Shown piece after piece: positions 35,170 to 44,073 of a DNA stretch of 64,000 nucleotides; the stretch's first letter is position 1, and every line of letters begins with the position of its first letter. A program made the translations under genes and the position numbers. The notes beneath the pieces were generated by a model. That model saw only the letters and a program-made list of their open reading frames with translations, made no database searches and was not told where the DNA came from. The stretch spans positions 62,001 to 126,000 of the forward strand of contig NZ_RHOB01000007.1 in NCBI RefSeq assembly GCF_003946085.1, given 5' to 3'. The DNA comes from Levilactobacillus angrenensis. GTDB taxonomy: Bacteria; Bacillota; Bacilli; Lactobacillales; Lactobacillaceae.

Positions 35170-35541
35170 ATGCGGTTTTGGCCGAGAATTTTTGTGAATG
35201 CTTTTATCTTTTTGGCCCTAGCCGGCTTTTTCCAGAGTTCGCTAGCCGGTGGGTTTCAAAATAGCTTCTACGTCTCCAGCGTCTGGATCGCACTGCTGGC
35301 CAGCTTCGTGTTGGCATTGCTAAATGCCGTGGTGAAGCCGATTCTGTTTGTGTTGTCGTTGCCAATTACGATTCTCACGTTGGGCTTGTTCAGCGTGGTG
35401 CTTAACGCCATCATGCTGGAGTTGACCTCGTGGTTTGTGGGCAGTAACTTTGCCTTCAGTTCATTTGGCACGACGTTGATCATTGCTATCATCATGTCAC
35501 TGTGCAACGCGATTATCAGTGACCACTTTGCGCGAGCGTAA
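35170..35541 (+). CDS. YvlD-like small membrane protein (phage-holin-4 superfamily-like)
   Basis: The ATG at 35170 gives 123 residues; a GTG at 35161 that overlaps the upstream stop is an alternative. Four hydrophobic segments include LLNAVVKPILFVLSLPITIL and TLGLFSVVLNAIMLEL, the conserved family core. The family is found next to PspC-type proteins and is linked to envelope stress. No enzymatic motif. Confidence 0.85.
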   Translation: MRFWPRIFVNAFIFLALAGFFQSSLAGGFQNSFYVSSVWIALLASFVLALLNAVVKPILFVLSLPITILTLGLFSVVLNAIMLELTSWFVGSNFAFSSFGTTLIIAIIMSLCNAIISDHFARA

Positions 35542-35576
35542 AACCGGTTTAATTTGGTGGGAGTTCCCACGTGAAA

Positions 35577-35586
35577 GTGCTAAAAT
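35577..35586 (+). promoter_or_regulatory. Extended -10 promoter of the hprK operon
   Basis: TGC-TAAAAT (-10 at 35581-35586) lies upstream of AAGGAGG and the hprK start. No convincing -35 at 17 bp. Confidence 0.45.
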
Positions 35587-35621
35587 TAGAGTAGTTTACT
35601 ATGCAGTAAGGAGGAGCGCCC

Positions 35622-36557
35622 ATGACAGAAAGTGTCACGGTGGCCGAGCTCGTCAAAGCCAACCGCTTAGATGTGTATTCCGGCGAAGAAAATCTGAATC
35701 GGCAGATTACGACCAGTGATATTTCCCGACCAGGTTTGGAATTAACCGGTTATTTTAACTATTATCCAGCAAAACGGGTTCAACTGCTGGGAATTACCGA
35801 AACGTCCTTTGCAAAGGGCATGAGTCATAAGAAGTTACTCGACGTGATGCGGAAGATGTGTCAGCCGGAGACCCCGGCATTTGTGATTTCGACGCAGCTG
35901 GATCCGCCCGAGGAATTGAAACAATCCGCTGATGAGGCGGGGATCCCTATCTTGGGGACCAAGCTGACCACGTCGCGGGTCCTCAGTAACATGACCAACT
36001 TCTTGGAAGGCAAACTCGCGGAACGTCAGTCCGTTCACGGGGTCTTGGTCGACATCTATGGGGTCGGCGTTATGATTACCGGCGATTCTGGTGTCGGTAA
36101 GAGTGAAACGGCCTTGGAGCTGGTTAAACGGGGGCACCGACTGATTGCCGATGACCGGGTCGAAGTTTACCAGCAAGATGAACAGACCTTGGTCGGCGCT
36201 GCGCCAGCCATCTTGAGTCACCTGCTAGAAATTCGGGGGATTGGGATCATCGATGTCATGAACCTGTTTGGGGCTGGTGCGGTCCGCAGTGAAACGGATA
36301 TCGACTTGATCGTGCACCTGGAGCTGTGGAAGGATGACAACCATTTCGATCGGCTGGGCAACAATGACGAATCGCAACGGTTTTTCGATGTGGTCGTCCC
36401 GAAAATCAGCATTCCCGTCAAGACTGGGCGTAACCTGGCCATCATCATTGAAGCCGCGGCCATGAACTTCCGCGCCCGCTCAATGGGGTATGATGCCACC
36501 AAAGTCTTTGACGAAAACTTAAAGCGCTTAATTAAGCAAAACGGAAATAAATCATAA
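35622..36557 (+). CDS. hprK: HPr kinase/phosphorylase
   Basis: This 311-residue bifunctional enzyme phosphorylates HPr at Ser46 and reverses it, controlling CcpA-mediated catabolite repression. The P-loop [19 protein letters not shown] (about 153-171) is followed by LIADDRVEV, and the HprK signature [20 protein letters not shown] is present. It heads the hprK-lgt-gpsA-galU-trxB operon, an order conserved in Lactobacillaceae. Confidence 0.97.
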   Translation: MTESVTVAELVKANRLDVYSGEENLNRQITTSDISRPGLELTGYFNYYPAKRVQLLGITETSFAKGMSHKKLLDVMRKMCQPETPAFVISTQLDPPEELKQSADEAGIPILGTKLTTSRVLSNMTNFLEGKLAERQSVHGVLVDIYGVGVMITGDSGVGKSETALELVKRGHRLIADDRVEVYQQDEQTLVGAAPAILSHLLEIRGIGIIDVMNLFGAGAVRSETDIDLIVHLELWKDDNHFDRLGNNDESQRFFDVVVPKISIPVKTGRNLAIIIEAAAMNFRARSMGYDATKVFDENLKRLIKQNGNKS

Positions 36558-36562
36558 GGGAG

Positions 36563-37426
36563 ATGGGCGTTATCTTTTCACCTATTGTGGCGGCGCTTAA
36601 CCCCATCGCCATTCATCTGGGGCCGATTGCGGTCCACTGGTACGGCGTCATCATTGCGACCGGGGTCATCATTGCGGTGACCTTGGCCGTTCGTGAGGGT
36701 AACCGGCGCGGTATCAAATCTGACGACATTTACGACATGATTCTGTGGGCCTTGCCAGCAGCCTTGATTGCGGCGCGAGCCTATTACGTCATCTTTCAGT
36801 GGCCGTATTATCAGCAGCATCCGGGCGAGATTATTGCCATCTGGGATGGCGGAATCGCCATCTATGGCTCGCTGATTGGGGCCGGATTGGTAGTGTACTT
36901 TTTCTGTCGCTCCCGGTTCATCCCGGTCTGGTTGATGCTCGACGTGGCCGCACCAACGGTCATCTTGGGTCAAGCCATCGGTCGCTGGGGAAACTTTATG
37001 AATCAAGAAGCCTTCGGGCGGGTCACCAGTCTGGCCTTCTTGCAGGGCTTACATTTGCCTAACTGGATTATCAATCAAATGCTGATCAACGGGGCTTATC
37101 GCCAGCCGACCTTCTTGTACGAGTCGACCTGGAGCTTGATGGGCTTCGTGGTGTTGATGAGTCTGCGGCATTATCCGGGGCTGTTCAAGCAAGGCGAGGT
37201 CTTCTTAGCCTACGTCATGTGGTATTCGTTTGGCCGCTTCTTCATCGAGGGGATGCGGACGGACAGCCTGATGTTGTTCAGCGTTATTCGGGTGTCACAA
37301 CTGTTGTCAGTCGTCTTGTTCGTGGGGGCCTTGATCATTTGGTTCACGCGGCGCCGGTCAGCCACGCCGCCCATTGCCTACCTAGACGGCAATCCGTTCC
37401 AAGAAAAAACTAATCTTTCTAAATAA
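36563..37426 (+). CDS. lgt: Prolipoprotein diacylglyceryl transferase Lgt
   Basis: This 287-residue membrane enzyme transfers diacylglycerol from phosphatidylglycerol to the lipobox Cys. Seven helices are present, with [12 protein letters not shown], the catalytic-site [15 protein letters not shown], the Lgt signature [13 protein letters not shown], and [10 protein letters not shown]. The ATG at 36563 directly follows AAGGGAG, too close for normal initiation, so the true start may be a nearby non-ATG codon. The homologous part begins by [10 protein letters not shown]. Confidence 0.94.
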   Translation: MGVIFSPIVAALNPIAIHLGPIAVHWYGVIIATGVIIAVTLAVREGNRRGIKSDDIYDMILWALPAALIAARAYYVIFQWPYYQQHPGEIIAIWDGGIAIYGSLIGAGLVVYFFCRSRFIPVWLMLDVAAPTVILGQAIGRWGNFMNQEAFGRVTSLAFLQGLHLPNWIINQMLINGAYRQPTFLYESTWSLMGFVVLMSLRHYPGLFKQGEVFLAYVMWYSFGRFFIEGMRTDSLMLFSVIRVSQLLSVVLFVGALIIWFTRRRSATPPIAYLDGNPFQEKTNLSK

Positions 37427-37441
37427 GGAGAATCCATTACT

Positions 37442-38455
37442 ATGTCAGAGAAAATTGCAGTACTCGGTGCCGGTTCATGGGGATCAATCTTAGCGAGCGT
37501 TTTGGACGAAAATGGTCATGACGTCCGCCTGTGGTCGTACAATCCTAAGCAAGTTGAGGAATTAAATACGCAGCACACGAACACGCATTACATCAAAGAC
37601 TTTACGTTTTCTCCGTCGTTAGTGGCTTACTCCGACTTGGCGAGTGCCCTCGACAACGTGGATGCCATCTTGTTCGTGGTACCAACCAAGGCTATTCGTT
37701 CCGTGGCGGCGCAAGTGGCGACGATTTTAAAGGAAAAGAACTTGCAGCCGGAACTGATCCATGCCAGCAAGGGGATTGAACAAAAGACTTACAAGCGCTT
37801 GTCACAAGTCTTGGAAGAAGAGATTCCGGCAGAAAACCGCAAGGCCGTGACGGTCGTTTCGGGGCCGAGCCATGCTGAAGACGTTGCCCGCAAGGATATC
37901 ACCTTGGTAACGGCGGCTAGCTTGAGCCCAGACGCAGCGAAATACGCACAAAAATTATTCATGACATCTTACTTCCGGGTCTACACCAACCCCGACATCA
38001 TTGGGGTCGAAATTGGGGCTGCGTTGAAGAACATCATTGCACTGGGAGCCGGGGCCTTACACGGATTGGGCTACGGCGACAATGCTAAGGCGGCCTTGAT
38101 GACCCGGGGCTTGGCCGAGATTTCACGGTTAGGGACTTCGTTTGGGGCGGATCCCATGACCTTTATCGGCCTGTCTGGTGTCGGCGATATCATCGTGACC
38201 GCTACCAGTGCCAACTCACGGAACTGGCGCGCCGGTGACGAACTGGGTCGCGGCGAGAAGCTCGACGATGTCATCAGCCATATGGGCATGGTGATCGAAG
38301 GGTTGGCCACGACGAAGGCTGCCTACGAACTTTCGCGTGAACGGGGCGTTTCCATGCCAATCACGGAAGCCATTTACCAAGTGATCTATGAGGGCAAAGA
38401 CATTCGTACGGCCATTTCTGAGCTGATGCAACGTGAAGGTCGCTCTGAGTTTTAA
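37442..38455 (+). CDS. gpsA: NAD(P)-dependent glycerol-3-phosphate dehydrogenase GpsA
   Basis: This 337-residue enzyme makes sn-glycerol-3-phosphate for phospholipid synthesis. The N-terminal Rossmann motif is [12 protein letters not shown]. The catalytic-lysine region reads [20 protein letters not shown] followed by [26 protein letters not shown]. It follows lgt by 15 bp. Confidence 0.97.
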   Translation: MSEKIAVLGAGSWGSILASVLDENGHDVRLWSYNPKQVEELNTQHTNTHYIKDFTFSPSLVAYSDLASALDNVDAILFVVPTKAIRSVAAQVATILKEKNLQPELIHASKGIEQKTYKRLSQVLEEEIPAENRKAVTVVSGPSHAEDVARKDITLVTAASLSPDAAKYAQKLFMTSYFRVYTNPDIIGVEIGAALKNIIALGAGALHGLGYGDNAKAALMTRGLAEISRLGTSFGADPMTFIGLSGVGDIIVTATSANSRNWRAGDELGRGEKLDDVISHMGMVIEGLATTKAAYELSRERGVSMPITEAIYQVIYEGKDIRTAISELMQREGRSEF

Positions 38456-38490
38456 AATTTTCTGGGGATACGAGGAAGGATAGTTTACTT

Positions 38491-39396
38491 ATGAGAAAAG
38501 TTAGAAAAGCTGTGATTCCAGCCGCGGGTTTAGGGACGCGTTTCTTACCGGCCACCAAGGCGCTGGCCAAGGAAATGTTACCGATCGTAGACAAGCCGAC
38601 GATTCAATTCATCGTTGAGGAAGCGCGGAAATCAGGAATCGAAGACATCGTCATCGTTGATGGCAAGTCCAAACGGTCCATCGAAGACCATTTCGATTCC
38701 AATCCGGAACTGGAAGCCAACCTGGAAGCCAAGCACAAGGACGAACTCTTGCGGCAAGTCCAAGAAACCACGGGGATGAACTTGTACTTCATCCGGCAAC
38801 CGTACCCCCGCGGCTTGGGGGATGCGGTCTTGACTGCTAAGGCCTTCATTGGTGACGAACCGTTCGTTGTCATGCTAGGTGATGACATGACCGACAGTAA
38901 GGTGCCGCTGACCAAGCAATTGATGGACCGGTATGAACAGACGGGGGCCTCAACGCTGGCCGTTATGCGGGTCCCACACAAGGATACGGCTAAGTACGGG
39001 GTCATCAACCCGTCTGAAGAGACCGCTCCTGGTCTGTACAACGTCACGAACTTTGTGGAAAAGCCACAACCTGACGAAGCCCCGAGCGATTTGGCTATCA
39101 TTGGCCGCTACCTGTTTACACCAGAGATTTTTGAAGCGCTGGAAAACACGCCGGTCGGCTTGGGCAACGAATTACAGTTGACCGATGCCATTGATAACCT
39201 GAACAAGACGCAACGTGTGTTTGCCCACGAGTATACGGGCAAGCGGTTTGACGTCGGCAATAAGTTCGGCTGGATCCAAACGAACATTGAATATGGTTTG
39301 AATCATCCGGAAACCAAAGACCAACTGCGGGCCTACATTAAAGAGCTGGGTGCCAAGCTCAGCAAGGCCGATGAAAAAACTGCCAAGGCAAAATAG
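38491..39396 (+). CDS. galU: UTP-glucose-1-phosphate uridylyltransferase GalU
   Basis: This 301-residue enzyme makes UDP-glucose for glycolipids, teichoic acid decoration and polysaccharides. The nucleotide-binding signature is [20 protein letters not shown] (about 9-28), with [24 protein letters not shown] and VMLGDDM downstream. RBS GAGGAAGGA. Part of the hprK-trxB cluster. Confidence 0.97.
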   Translation: MRKVRKAVIPAAGLGTRFLPATKALAKEMLPIVDKPTIQFIVEEARKSGIEDIVIVDGKSKRSIEDHFDSNPELEANLEAKHKDELLRQVQETTGMNLYFIRQPYPRGLGDAVLTAKAFIGDEPFVVMLGDDMTDSKVPLTKQLMDRYEQTGASTLAVMRVPHKDTAKYGVINPSEETAPGLYNVTNFVEKPQPDEAPSDLAIIGRYLFTPEIFEALENTPVGLGNELQLTDAIDNLNKTQRVFAHEYTGKRFDVGNKFGWIQTNIEYGLNHPETKDQLRAYIKELGAKLSKADEKTAKAK

Positions 39397-39466
39397 GTGA
39401 CAAACTTACTTTTTAATAGTAAAGTGGACGTTATCATCAAGGCATGAGTGGAAGGGAGCGTTACGC

Positions 39467-40402
39467 TTGAAGAATTATGATGTAATCGTGATTGGTGCTG
39501 GCCCCGGTGGTATGACGGGCGCACTGTACGCTTCACGGGCAAACTTATCCGTTTTAATGTTGGACCGCGGGATTTATGGCGGCCAAATGAACAACACGGC
39601 GGCAATTGAGAACTACCCAGGCTTCAAGTCCGTCCTCGGACCCGACTTGGCTAAGGACATGTACGAAGGCTCAACGCAATTTGGCGCTGAATTTGCTTAC
39701 GGCAGTGTCGAAGCAATCGAAGACCACGGCGACCACAAGGTTGTTAAGACCGACGACGGTGATTACGCTGCCAAGGCCGTTATCATCGGCACGGGTTCCG
39801 AGTACAAGAAGCTCGGCGTACCTGGCGAAGATAAATTTGGTGGCCGGGGTGTATCCTACTGCGCGGTCTGCGATGGCGCGTTCTTTAAGAACCGGGAAGT
39901 CGCAGTCGTTGGTGGCGGGGACTCCGCGGTTGAAGAAAGTCTTTACCTGGCTGGGTTAGCTTCCAAGGTCACGGTCTTTGTTCGGCGCGACCAATTACGG
40001 GCCCAAAAGATCTTACAGGACCGAGCATTTGCCAATGACAAGATTGAATTCGTTTGGAACACGAACGTTACGGAAATCTTGGGCGACGACATGAAGGTCA
40101 CGGGTGTGGCCATCAAGAACAACCAAACTGGCGAGACCGGTGAAAAGGCTGTGAGTGGGGTCTTCATTTACGTGGGGAACCTGCCAATGACGGACGCCTT
40201 CAAGGACCTGGGCATCACTGACGATGCCGGCTGGATTAAGACGGACGAACACATGCAAACGGCTGTTGCTGGCATCTTCGCCATCGGTGACGTGCGGCAA
40301 AAGGATTTGCGGCAAATCACGACGGCGGTTGGCGACGGTGGTATCGCGGGCCAACAAGCCTTCAGCTACATCGAAGACTTAAAGGCTGCGGCCGCAAAAT
40401 AA
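39467..40402 (+). CDS. trxB: Thioredoxin-disulfide reductase TrxB
   Basis: This 311-residue FAD enzyme reduces thioredoxin with NADPH. It has the FAD motif VIVIGAGPGGMTGALYASRA, redox-active Cys pair CAVCDG (about 134-139), NADPH motif VAVVGGGDSAVEESLYLA and the C-terminal FAIGDVRQKDLRQITTAVGD. The start is TTG at 39467, nine bases after GAAGGGAGC. Last gene of its operon. Confidence 0.97.
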   Translation: MKNYDVIVIGAGPGGMTGALYASRANLSVLMLDRGIYGGQMNNTAAIENYPGFKSVLGPDLAKDMYEGSTQFGAEFAYGSVEAIEDHGDHKVVKTDDGDYAAKAVIIGTGSEYKKLGVPGEDKFGGRGVSYCAVCDGAFFKNREVAVVGGGDSAVEESLYLAGLASKVTVFVRRDQLRAQKILQDRAFANDKIEFVWNTNVTEILGDDMKVTGVAIKNNQTGETGEKAVSGVFIYVGNLPMTDAFKDLGITDDAGWIKTDEHMQTAVAGIFAIGDVRQKDLRQITTAVGDGGIAGQQAFSYIEDLKAAAAK

Positions 40403-40415
40403 TTGAGTTGAACGA

Positions 40416-40455
40416 ATGGCAATTGCTGGGGTTTCCTGGCAGTTGCCATTTTTTT
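40416..40455 (+). terminator. trxB terminator
   Basis: ATGGCAATTGC (from 40416) pairs with GCAGTTGCCAT (40439-40449), with GGG/TCC extending inside, followed by a seven-T tract. Confidence 0.92.
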
Positions 40456-40482
40456 ACGCTCAAAGGATAGTGTTTTTGACTG

Positions 40483-40610
40483 CTGAGAGACTCGTGAGTT
40501 TTACGAGGCTTTCAAGCGAACCGGAAGCCCGTCCCTTAGGCTGGAGGTGTCCCGCAGAGCAGGCGGAACCCCTAACAGCCGTAGGCGCTGGTTTGTGTTA
40601 TCTTCAGGCA
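40483..40610 (+). repeat. Partial copy of the dispersed repeat (right arm)
   Basis: TTTCAAGCGAACCGGAAGCC, then TTAGGCTGGAGGTGTCCC, CAGGCGGAA and CCGTAGGCGCTGGTTT follow the right part of copy A in order. It keeps the hairpin at the left of this block in changed sequence: CTCGT (40491-40495) with ACGAG (40503-40507). The terminal repeat is missing. Confidence 0.78.
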
Positions 40611-40716
40611 ATGATTTGTGTTAAGAATGCAGGGGAGAATAGATGAATTCGACCGGGGAAAAGTGGTAAGCTGAAAGCAATCAATTAACACGAAAACAAA
40701 GGAGCTGACGTGAACC

Positions 40717-41355
40717 ATGGGAATGAACCAATTTTTGCAAAGCTTGAGTGATTTGGAAACGATTGACCGGGCCCCCGGTTACTTTAAGTTTGAACAACAC
40801 TCGGTGGCCGCCCACTCATTTAAGGTGGCGGAAGTTGCCCAATTCTTGGGGGATGTCGAGGAGCAAGATGGCCACGAGGTCAATTGGCGCTTGCTTTACG
40901 AGAAGGCTTTGAATCACGACTACACGGAGCGGTTTATCGGCGACATCAAGACGCCAGTCAAGTACGCGACGCCCCAACTCCGCCAGATGTTGGCTGACGT
41001 GGAAACGTCACTGACGGCTAACTTCATTAAGAATGAAATTCCCGAACAGTTCCAAGCCGCCTACACCCGGCGGTTGGGTGAAGGGAAAGACGACACTTTG
41101 GAGGGGCAGATTCTCTCCGTTGCTGATAAGGTCGACCTGTTGTACGAATCCTTTGGTGAGATTCAAAAGGGCAATCCAGAACCCGTCTTTACCGAGATCT
41201 ATCGGGAGAGCCTCAGCACGATTTTGAAATTTAAGCAGATGGCCTGTGTACAATATTTCTTGTCGGCCGTCTTACCCGAAATGCTGTCGGCGGACTTCAG
41301 TGACCGGCAGAAACTGGCCGAGTTAACGGATCAGCTATTGGAGGCTAAACAGTGA
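40717..41355 (+). CDS. HD-domain hydrolase (YfbR-type 5'-nucleotidase-like)
   Basis: This 212-residue all-helical protein has an HD-superfamily metal-binding pattern: QHSVAAHSFKVAEVA (His), KALNHDYTERF (His-Asp) and VADKVDLLYES (distal Asp). The arrangement resembles YfbR-like phosphohydrolases acting on deoxynucleoside monophosphates. The start is ATG 40717 or 40723. It overlaps the next gene by four bases (GTGA). The substrate is not assigned. Confidence 0.82.
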   Translation: MGMNQFLQSLSDLETIDRAPGYFKFEQHSVAAHSFKVAEVAQFLGDVEEQDGHEVNWRLLYEKALNHDYTERFIGDIKTPVKYATPQLRQMLADVETSLTANFIKNEIPEQFQAAYTRRLGEGKDDTLEGQILSVADKVDLLYESFGEIQKGNPEPVFTEIYRESLSTILKFKQMACVQYFLSAVLPEMLSADFSDRQKLAELTDQLLEAKQ

Positions 41356-41873
41356 AATTAGCAGAAGTATGGAATCAACATCTGAGTGGCGCCACGGTGC
41401 GGCCCTTAACGCATGCTGATGACGATTTGATCTATCAGTTTCAAGCGGCGCATCCGGCCTACTTTGCCCATTTTCAAGACCATCCCGTGACTCGGCAAGA
41501 AGCCATTCAAGACGTGACCGACGTGCCGTTGAACGCCTTACCAGAGCAAAAGGCCTACCTGGGCATTTTCCGCGATGACCAATTGGTCGTGTTAGTCGAC
41601 CTGATTATTGACTACCCGTTGCCTAGTCTGGTGTGGTTGGGCATGTGGCTACCGGCCAAAACATTGTCCACGGCTGATTCCGCGACCTTTTACGCGAGCT
41701 TAGTGGCAACGCTCAAGGAAGCCCAAGCCGTCCAACTGCAGCTGAGCGTCTTCATGGGCGACCGGCAGATGCAACAATTTTGGACCGACCAAGGCCTGAC
41801 CGCGATGCAGACCACGGCTGTTGTGCGTGGCGAACGGGTCGCCAACGTGACGATTTACCAAGATAAATTTTAA
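41352..41873 (+). CDS. GNAT-like N-acetyltransferase, function unknown
   Basis: This 173-residue protein starts at GTG 41352 inside the stop of the HD gene. It has a GNAT-like order of elements: VRPLTHADDDLIYQF, YLGIFRDDQLVVLVDLIIDYP, LVWLGMWLP in the beta-4 position, and QQFWTDQGLTAM near the C-terminus, like the usual FYekxGF motif. The acetyl-CoA loop (Q/RxxGxG/A) is not clear, so the family call is tentative. Translational coupling suggests a linked role with the HD hydrolase. Confidence 0.65.
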   Translation: MKLAEVWNQHLSGATVRPLTHADDDLIYQFQAAHPAYFAHFQDHPVTRQEAIQDVTDVPLNALPEQKAYLGIFRDDQLVVLVDLIIDYPLPSLVWLGMWLPAKTLSTADSATFYASLVATLKEAQAVQLQLSVFMGDRQMQQFWTDQGLTAMQTTAVVRGERVANVTIYQDKF

Positions 41874-41929
41874 GTAGGTCGTCAAACTGGCGAAAGTATG
41901 TTCGGTATGGTAGAATATTTGAGCGTGAT

Positions 41930-41958
41930 GAGTTTGGATTTACGTCCAGACTCTTTTT
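41930..41958 (+). terminator. Terminator before uvrB
   Basis: GAGTTTGGA (41930-41938) pairs with TCCAGACTC (41945-41953) with one G-U pair, followed by TTTTT. Confidence 0.9.
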
Positions 41959-42046
41959 GCGATTGACGCCGATTTGAGCTTAACGGCTGGAATTTGGCAT
42001 AAAAAAATTTCTAAGTGTAAACGGTACAGTAGGGAGGTTACCATGC

Positions 42047-44053
42047 ATGATTGATCGACAAACGGACCGCAAGTTTGAGCTGGTTTCTAAATACAAGCCT
42101 ACCGGCGACCAGCCGCAAGCCATCAAGCAATTGACTGATGGTATTGAAAGCGGCGAGAAGGCCCAGATCCTGTTGGGAGCCACGGGGACTGGGAAGACGT
42201 TCACCATTTCTAACGTGATTAAAAATGTGAACAAGCCCACATTGGTCTTGTCCCATAACAAAACGCTGGCGGGTCAACTTTACGGGGAGTTCAAACAATT
42301 CTTCCCCAACAATGCGGTGGAGTACTTTGTGAGTTACTACGATTATTATCAACCGGAAGCTTACGTGCCTTCGAGTGATACTTACATCGAAAAGGACTCG
42401 TCGATTAACGATGAAATCGATAAATTGCGCCACTCCGCGACCAGCTCCTTGCTGGAACGTAACGACGTCATCGTCGTGGCCTCCGTTTCCTCTATCTTTG
42501 GGTTAGGGGACCCTACGGAATATAAAAATCACGTGGTCTCACTACGGGTCGGCCAGGAAATCGAACGTGACGCGCTGCTGCGAAAATTGGTCAACATTCA
42601 ATTCGAACGCAACGACTACGATTTTCAACGGGGCCGTTTCCGGGTTCACGGCGATGTCGTGGAAATCTTCCCCGCTTCACGGGACGAACGCGCGCTGCGA
42701 ATCGAGTTCTTTGGCGACGAAATCGACCGGATTCGCGAAGTCGATGCGTTGACTGGCGAAATCGTTGGCGACCGCGAACACGTGGCCATTTTCCCGGCGA
42801 CCCACTTTATGACTAACGATGACATCATGGCCAAGGCCACGGCGGGCATCGAAGGCGAACTGAAGGACCGCGTGGCGGAATTGGAAAATAGTGGCAAGTT
42901 GTTGGAAGCCCAACGACTCAAGCAACGGACTACCTATGACCTGGAAATGATGCGGGAAATGGGCTACACCAGCGGGATTGAAAACTATTCGCGGTGGATG
43001 GACGGTCGTAAAGCGGGCGAGCCACCGTACACGTTATTGGACTTCTTCCCCAAGGACTTCTTGCTAGTCGTCGATGAGTCTCACGTGACGATGCCACAGG
43101 TCCGGGGGATGTACAACGGTGACCGGGCCCGGAAGCAACAGTTGATCGACTACGGCTTCCGCCTGCCTAGCGCGCTGGACAACCGGCCCTTAAAGTTAAA
43201 TGAAGTGGAAGACCACATCAATCAAGTCGTCTACATGTCGGCAACCCCTGGCCCTTACGAAGAGGCCCAAACGGATCACGTGGTGCAACAGATCATTCGG
43301 CCGACCGGCTTGTTGGATCCCACCATTGAGGTGCGGCCAATCATGGGTCAAATGGATGACCTGGTAGGCGAAATCAATGCGCGTGTCGAGAAAAATGAAC
43401 GGACCTTTGTCACGACACTGACCAAGAAGATGGCCGAAGACTTGACGGATTACCTCAAAGATCTGGGCATCAAGGTGGCCTATTTGCACTCGGATATCAA
43501 GACGTTGGAGCGAACGGAGATCATGCGTGACTTGCGATTAGGTAAGTACGACGTCTTGGTCGGCATCAACTTGTTGCGGGAAGGCATCGATATTCCTGAA
43601 GTTTCCTTGATTGCCATTTTGGATGCCGACAAGGAAGGATTCTTGCGTAACGAACGGTCGCTGATTCAAACGATTGGTCGGGCGGCGCGGAACTCACACG
43701 GGCACGTCATCATGTACGCAGATACGGTCACGGAATCGATGCAAGCGGCGATGGATGAAACGGCACGGCGGCGGAAGGTTCAAATTGCTTATAACCAGGA
43801 ACACGGGATTACGCCAACCACCATCATCAAGCCAATTCGGGACTTAATTGCGGTCACGAAGAAGAACGATGATACCGATGAGAAGGATGACTTCGTGGCG
43901 AGTGATTTTGAGGACATGGATAAGCCAGACCAAGAAAAGCTGATTGCCCGGTTGGAAGACGAAATGCGGGCGGCAGCCAAGAAGTTAGACTTCGAACAGG
44001 CCGCGTCATTGCGGGATACGATTATGGATATGAAGACCGAGATCGGTGATTAG
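42047..44053 (+). CDS. uvrB: Excinuclease ABC subunit UvrB
   Basis: This 668-residue helicase-like subunit loads at damage and recruits UvrC in nucleotide excision repair. It has Walker [17 protein letters not shown], the beta-hairpin [20 protein letters not shown], motif [26 protein letters not shown], and a C-terminal UVR domain (about 625-668). The ATG at 42047 is nine bases after GGGAGG; an ATG at 42043 stops after three codons. uvrA follows 20 bp downstream. Confidence 0.98.
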   Translation: MIDRQTDRKFELVSKYKPTGDQPQAIKQLTDGIESGEKAQILLGATGTGKTFTISNVIKNVNKPTLVLSHNKTLAGQLYGEFKQFFPNNAVEYFVSYYDYYQPEAYVPSSDTYIEKDSSINDEIDKLRHSATSSLLERNDVIVVASVSSIFGLGDPTEYKNHVVSLRVGQEIERDALLRKLVNIQFERNDYDFQRGRFRVHGDVVEIFPASRDERALRIEFFGDEIDRIREVDALTGEIVGDREHVAIFPATHFMTNDDIMAKATAGIEGELKDRVAELENSGKLLEAQRLKQRTTYDLEMMREMGYTSGIENYSRWMDGRKAGEPPYTLLDFFPKDFLLVVDESHVTMPQVRGMYNGDRARKQQLIDYGFRLPSALDNRPLKLNEVEDHINQVVYMSATPGPYEEAQTDHVVQQIIRPTGLLDPTIEVRPIMGQMDDLVGEINARVEKNERTFVTTLTKKMAEDLTDYLKDLGIKVAYLHSDIKTLERTEIMRDLRLGKYDVLVGINLLREGIDIPEVSLIAILDADKEGFLRNERSLIQTIGRAARNSHGHVIMYADTVTESMQAAMDETARRRKVQIAYNQEHGITPTTIIKPIRDLIAVTKKNDDTDEKDDFVASDFEDMDKPDQEKLIARLEDEMRAAAKKLDFEQAASLRDTIMDMKTEIGD

Positions 44054-44073
44054 GGAAGTAAGGAGATTTCAAT

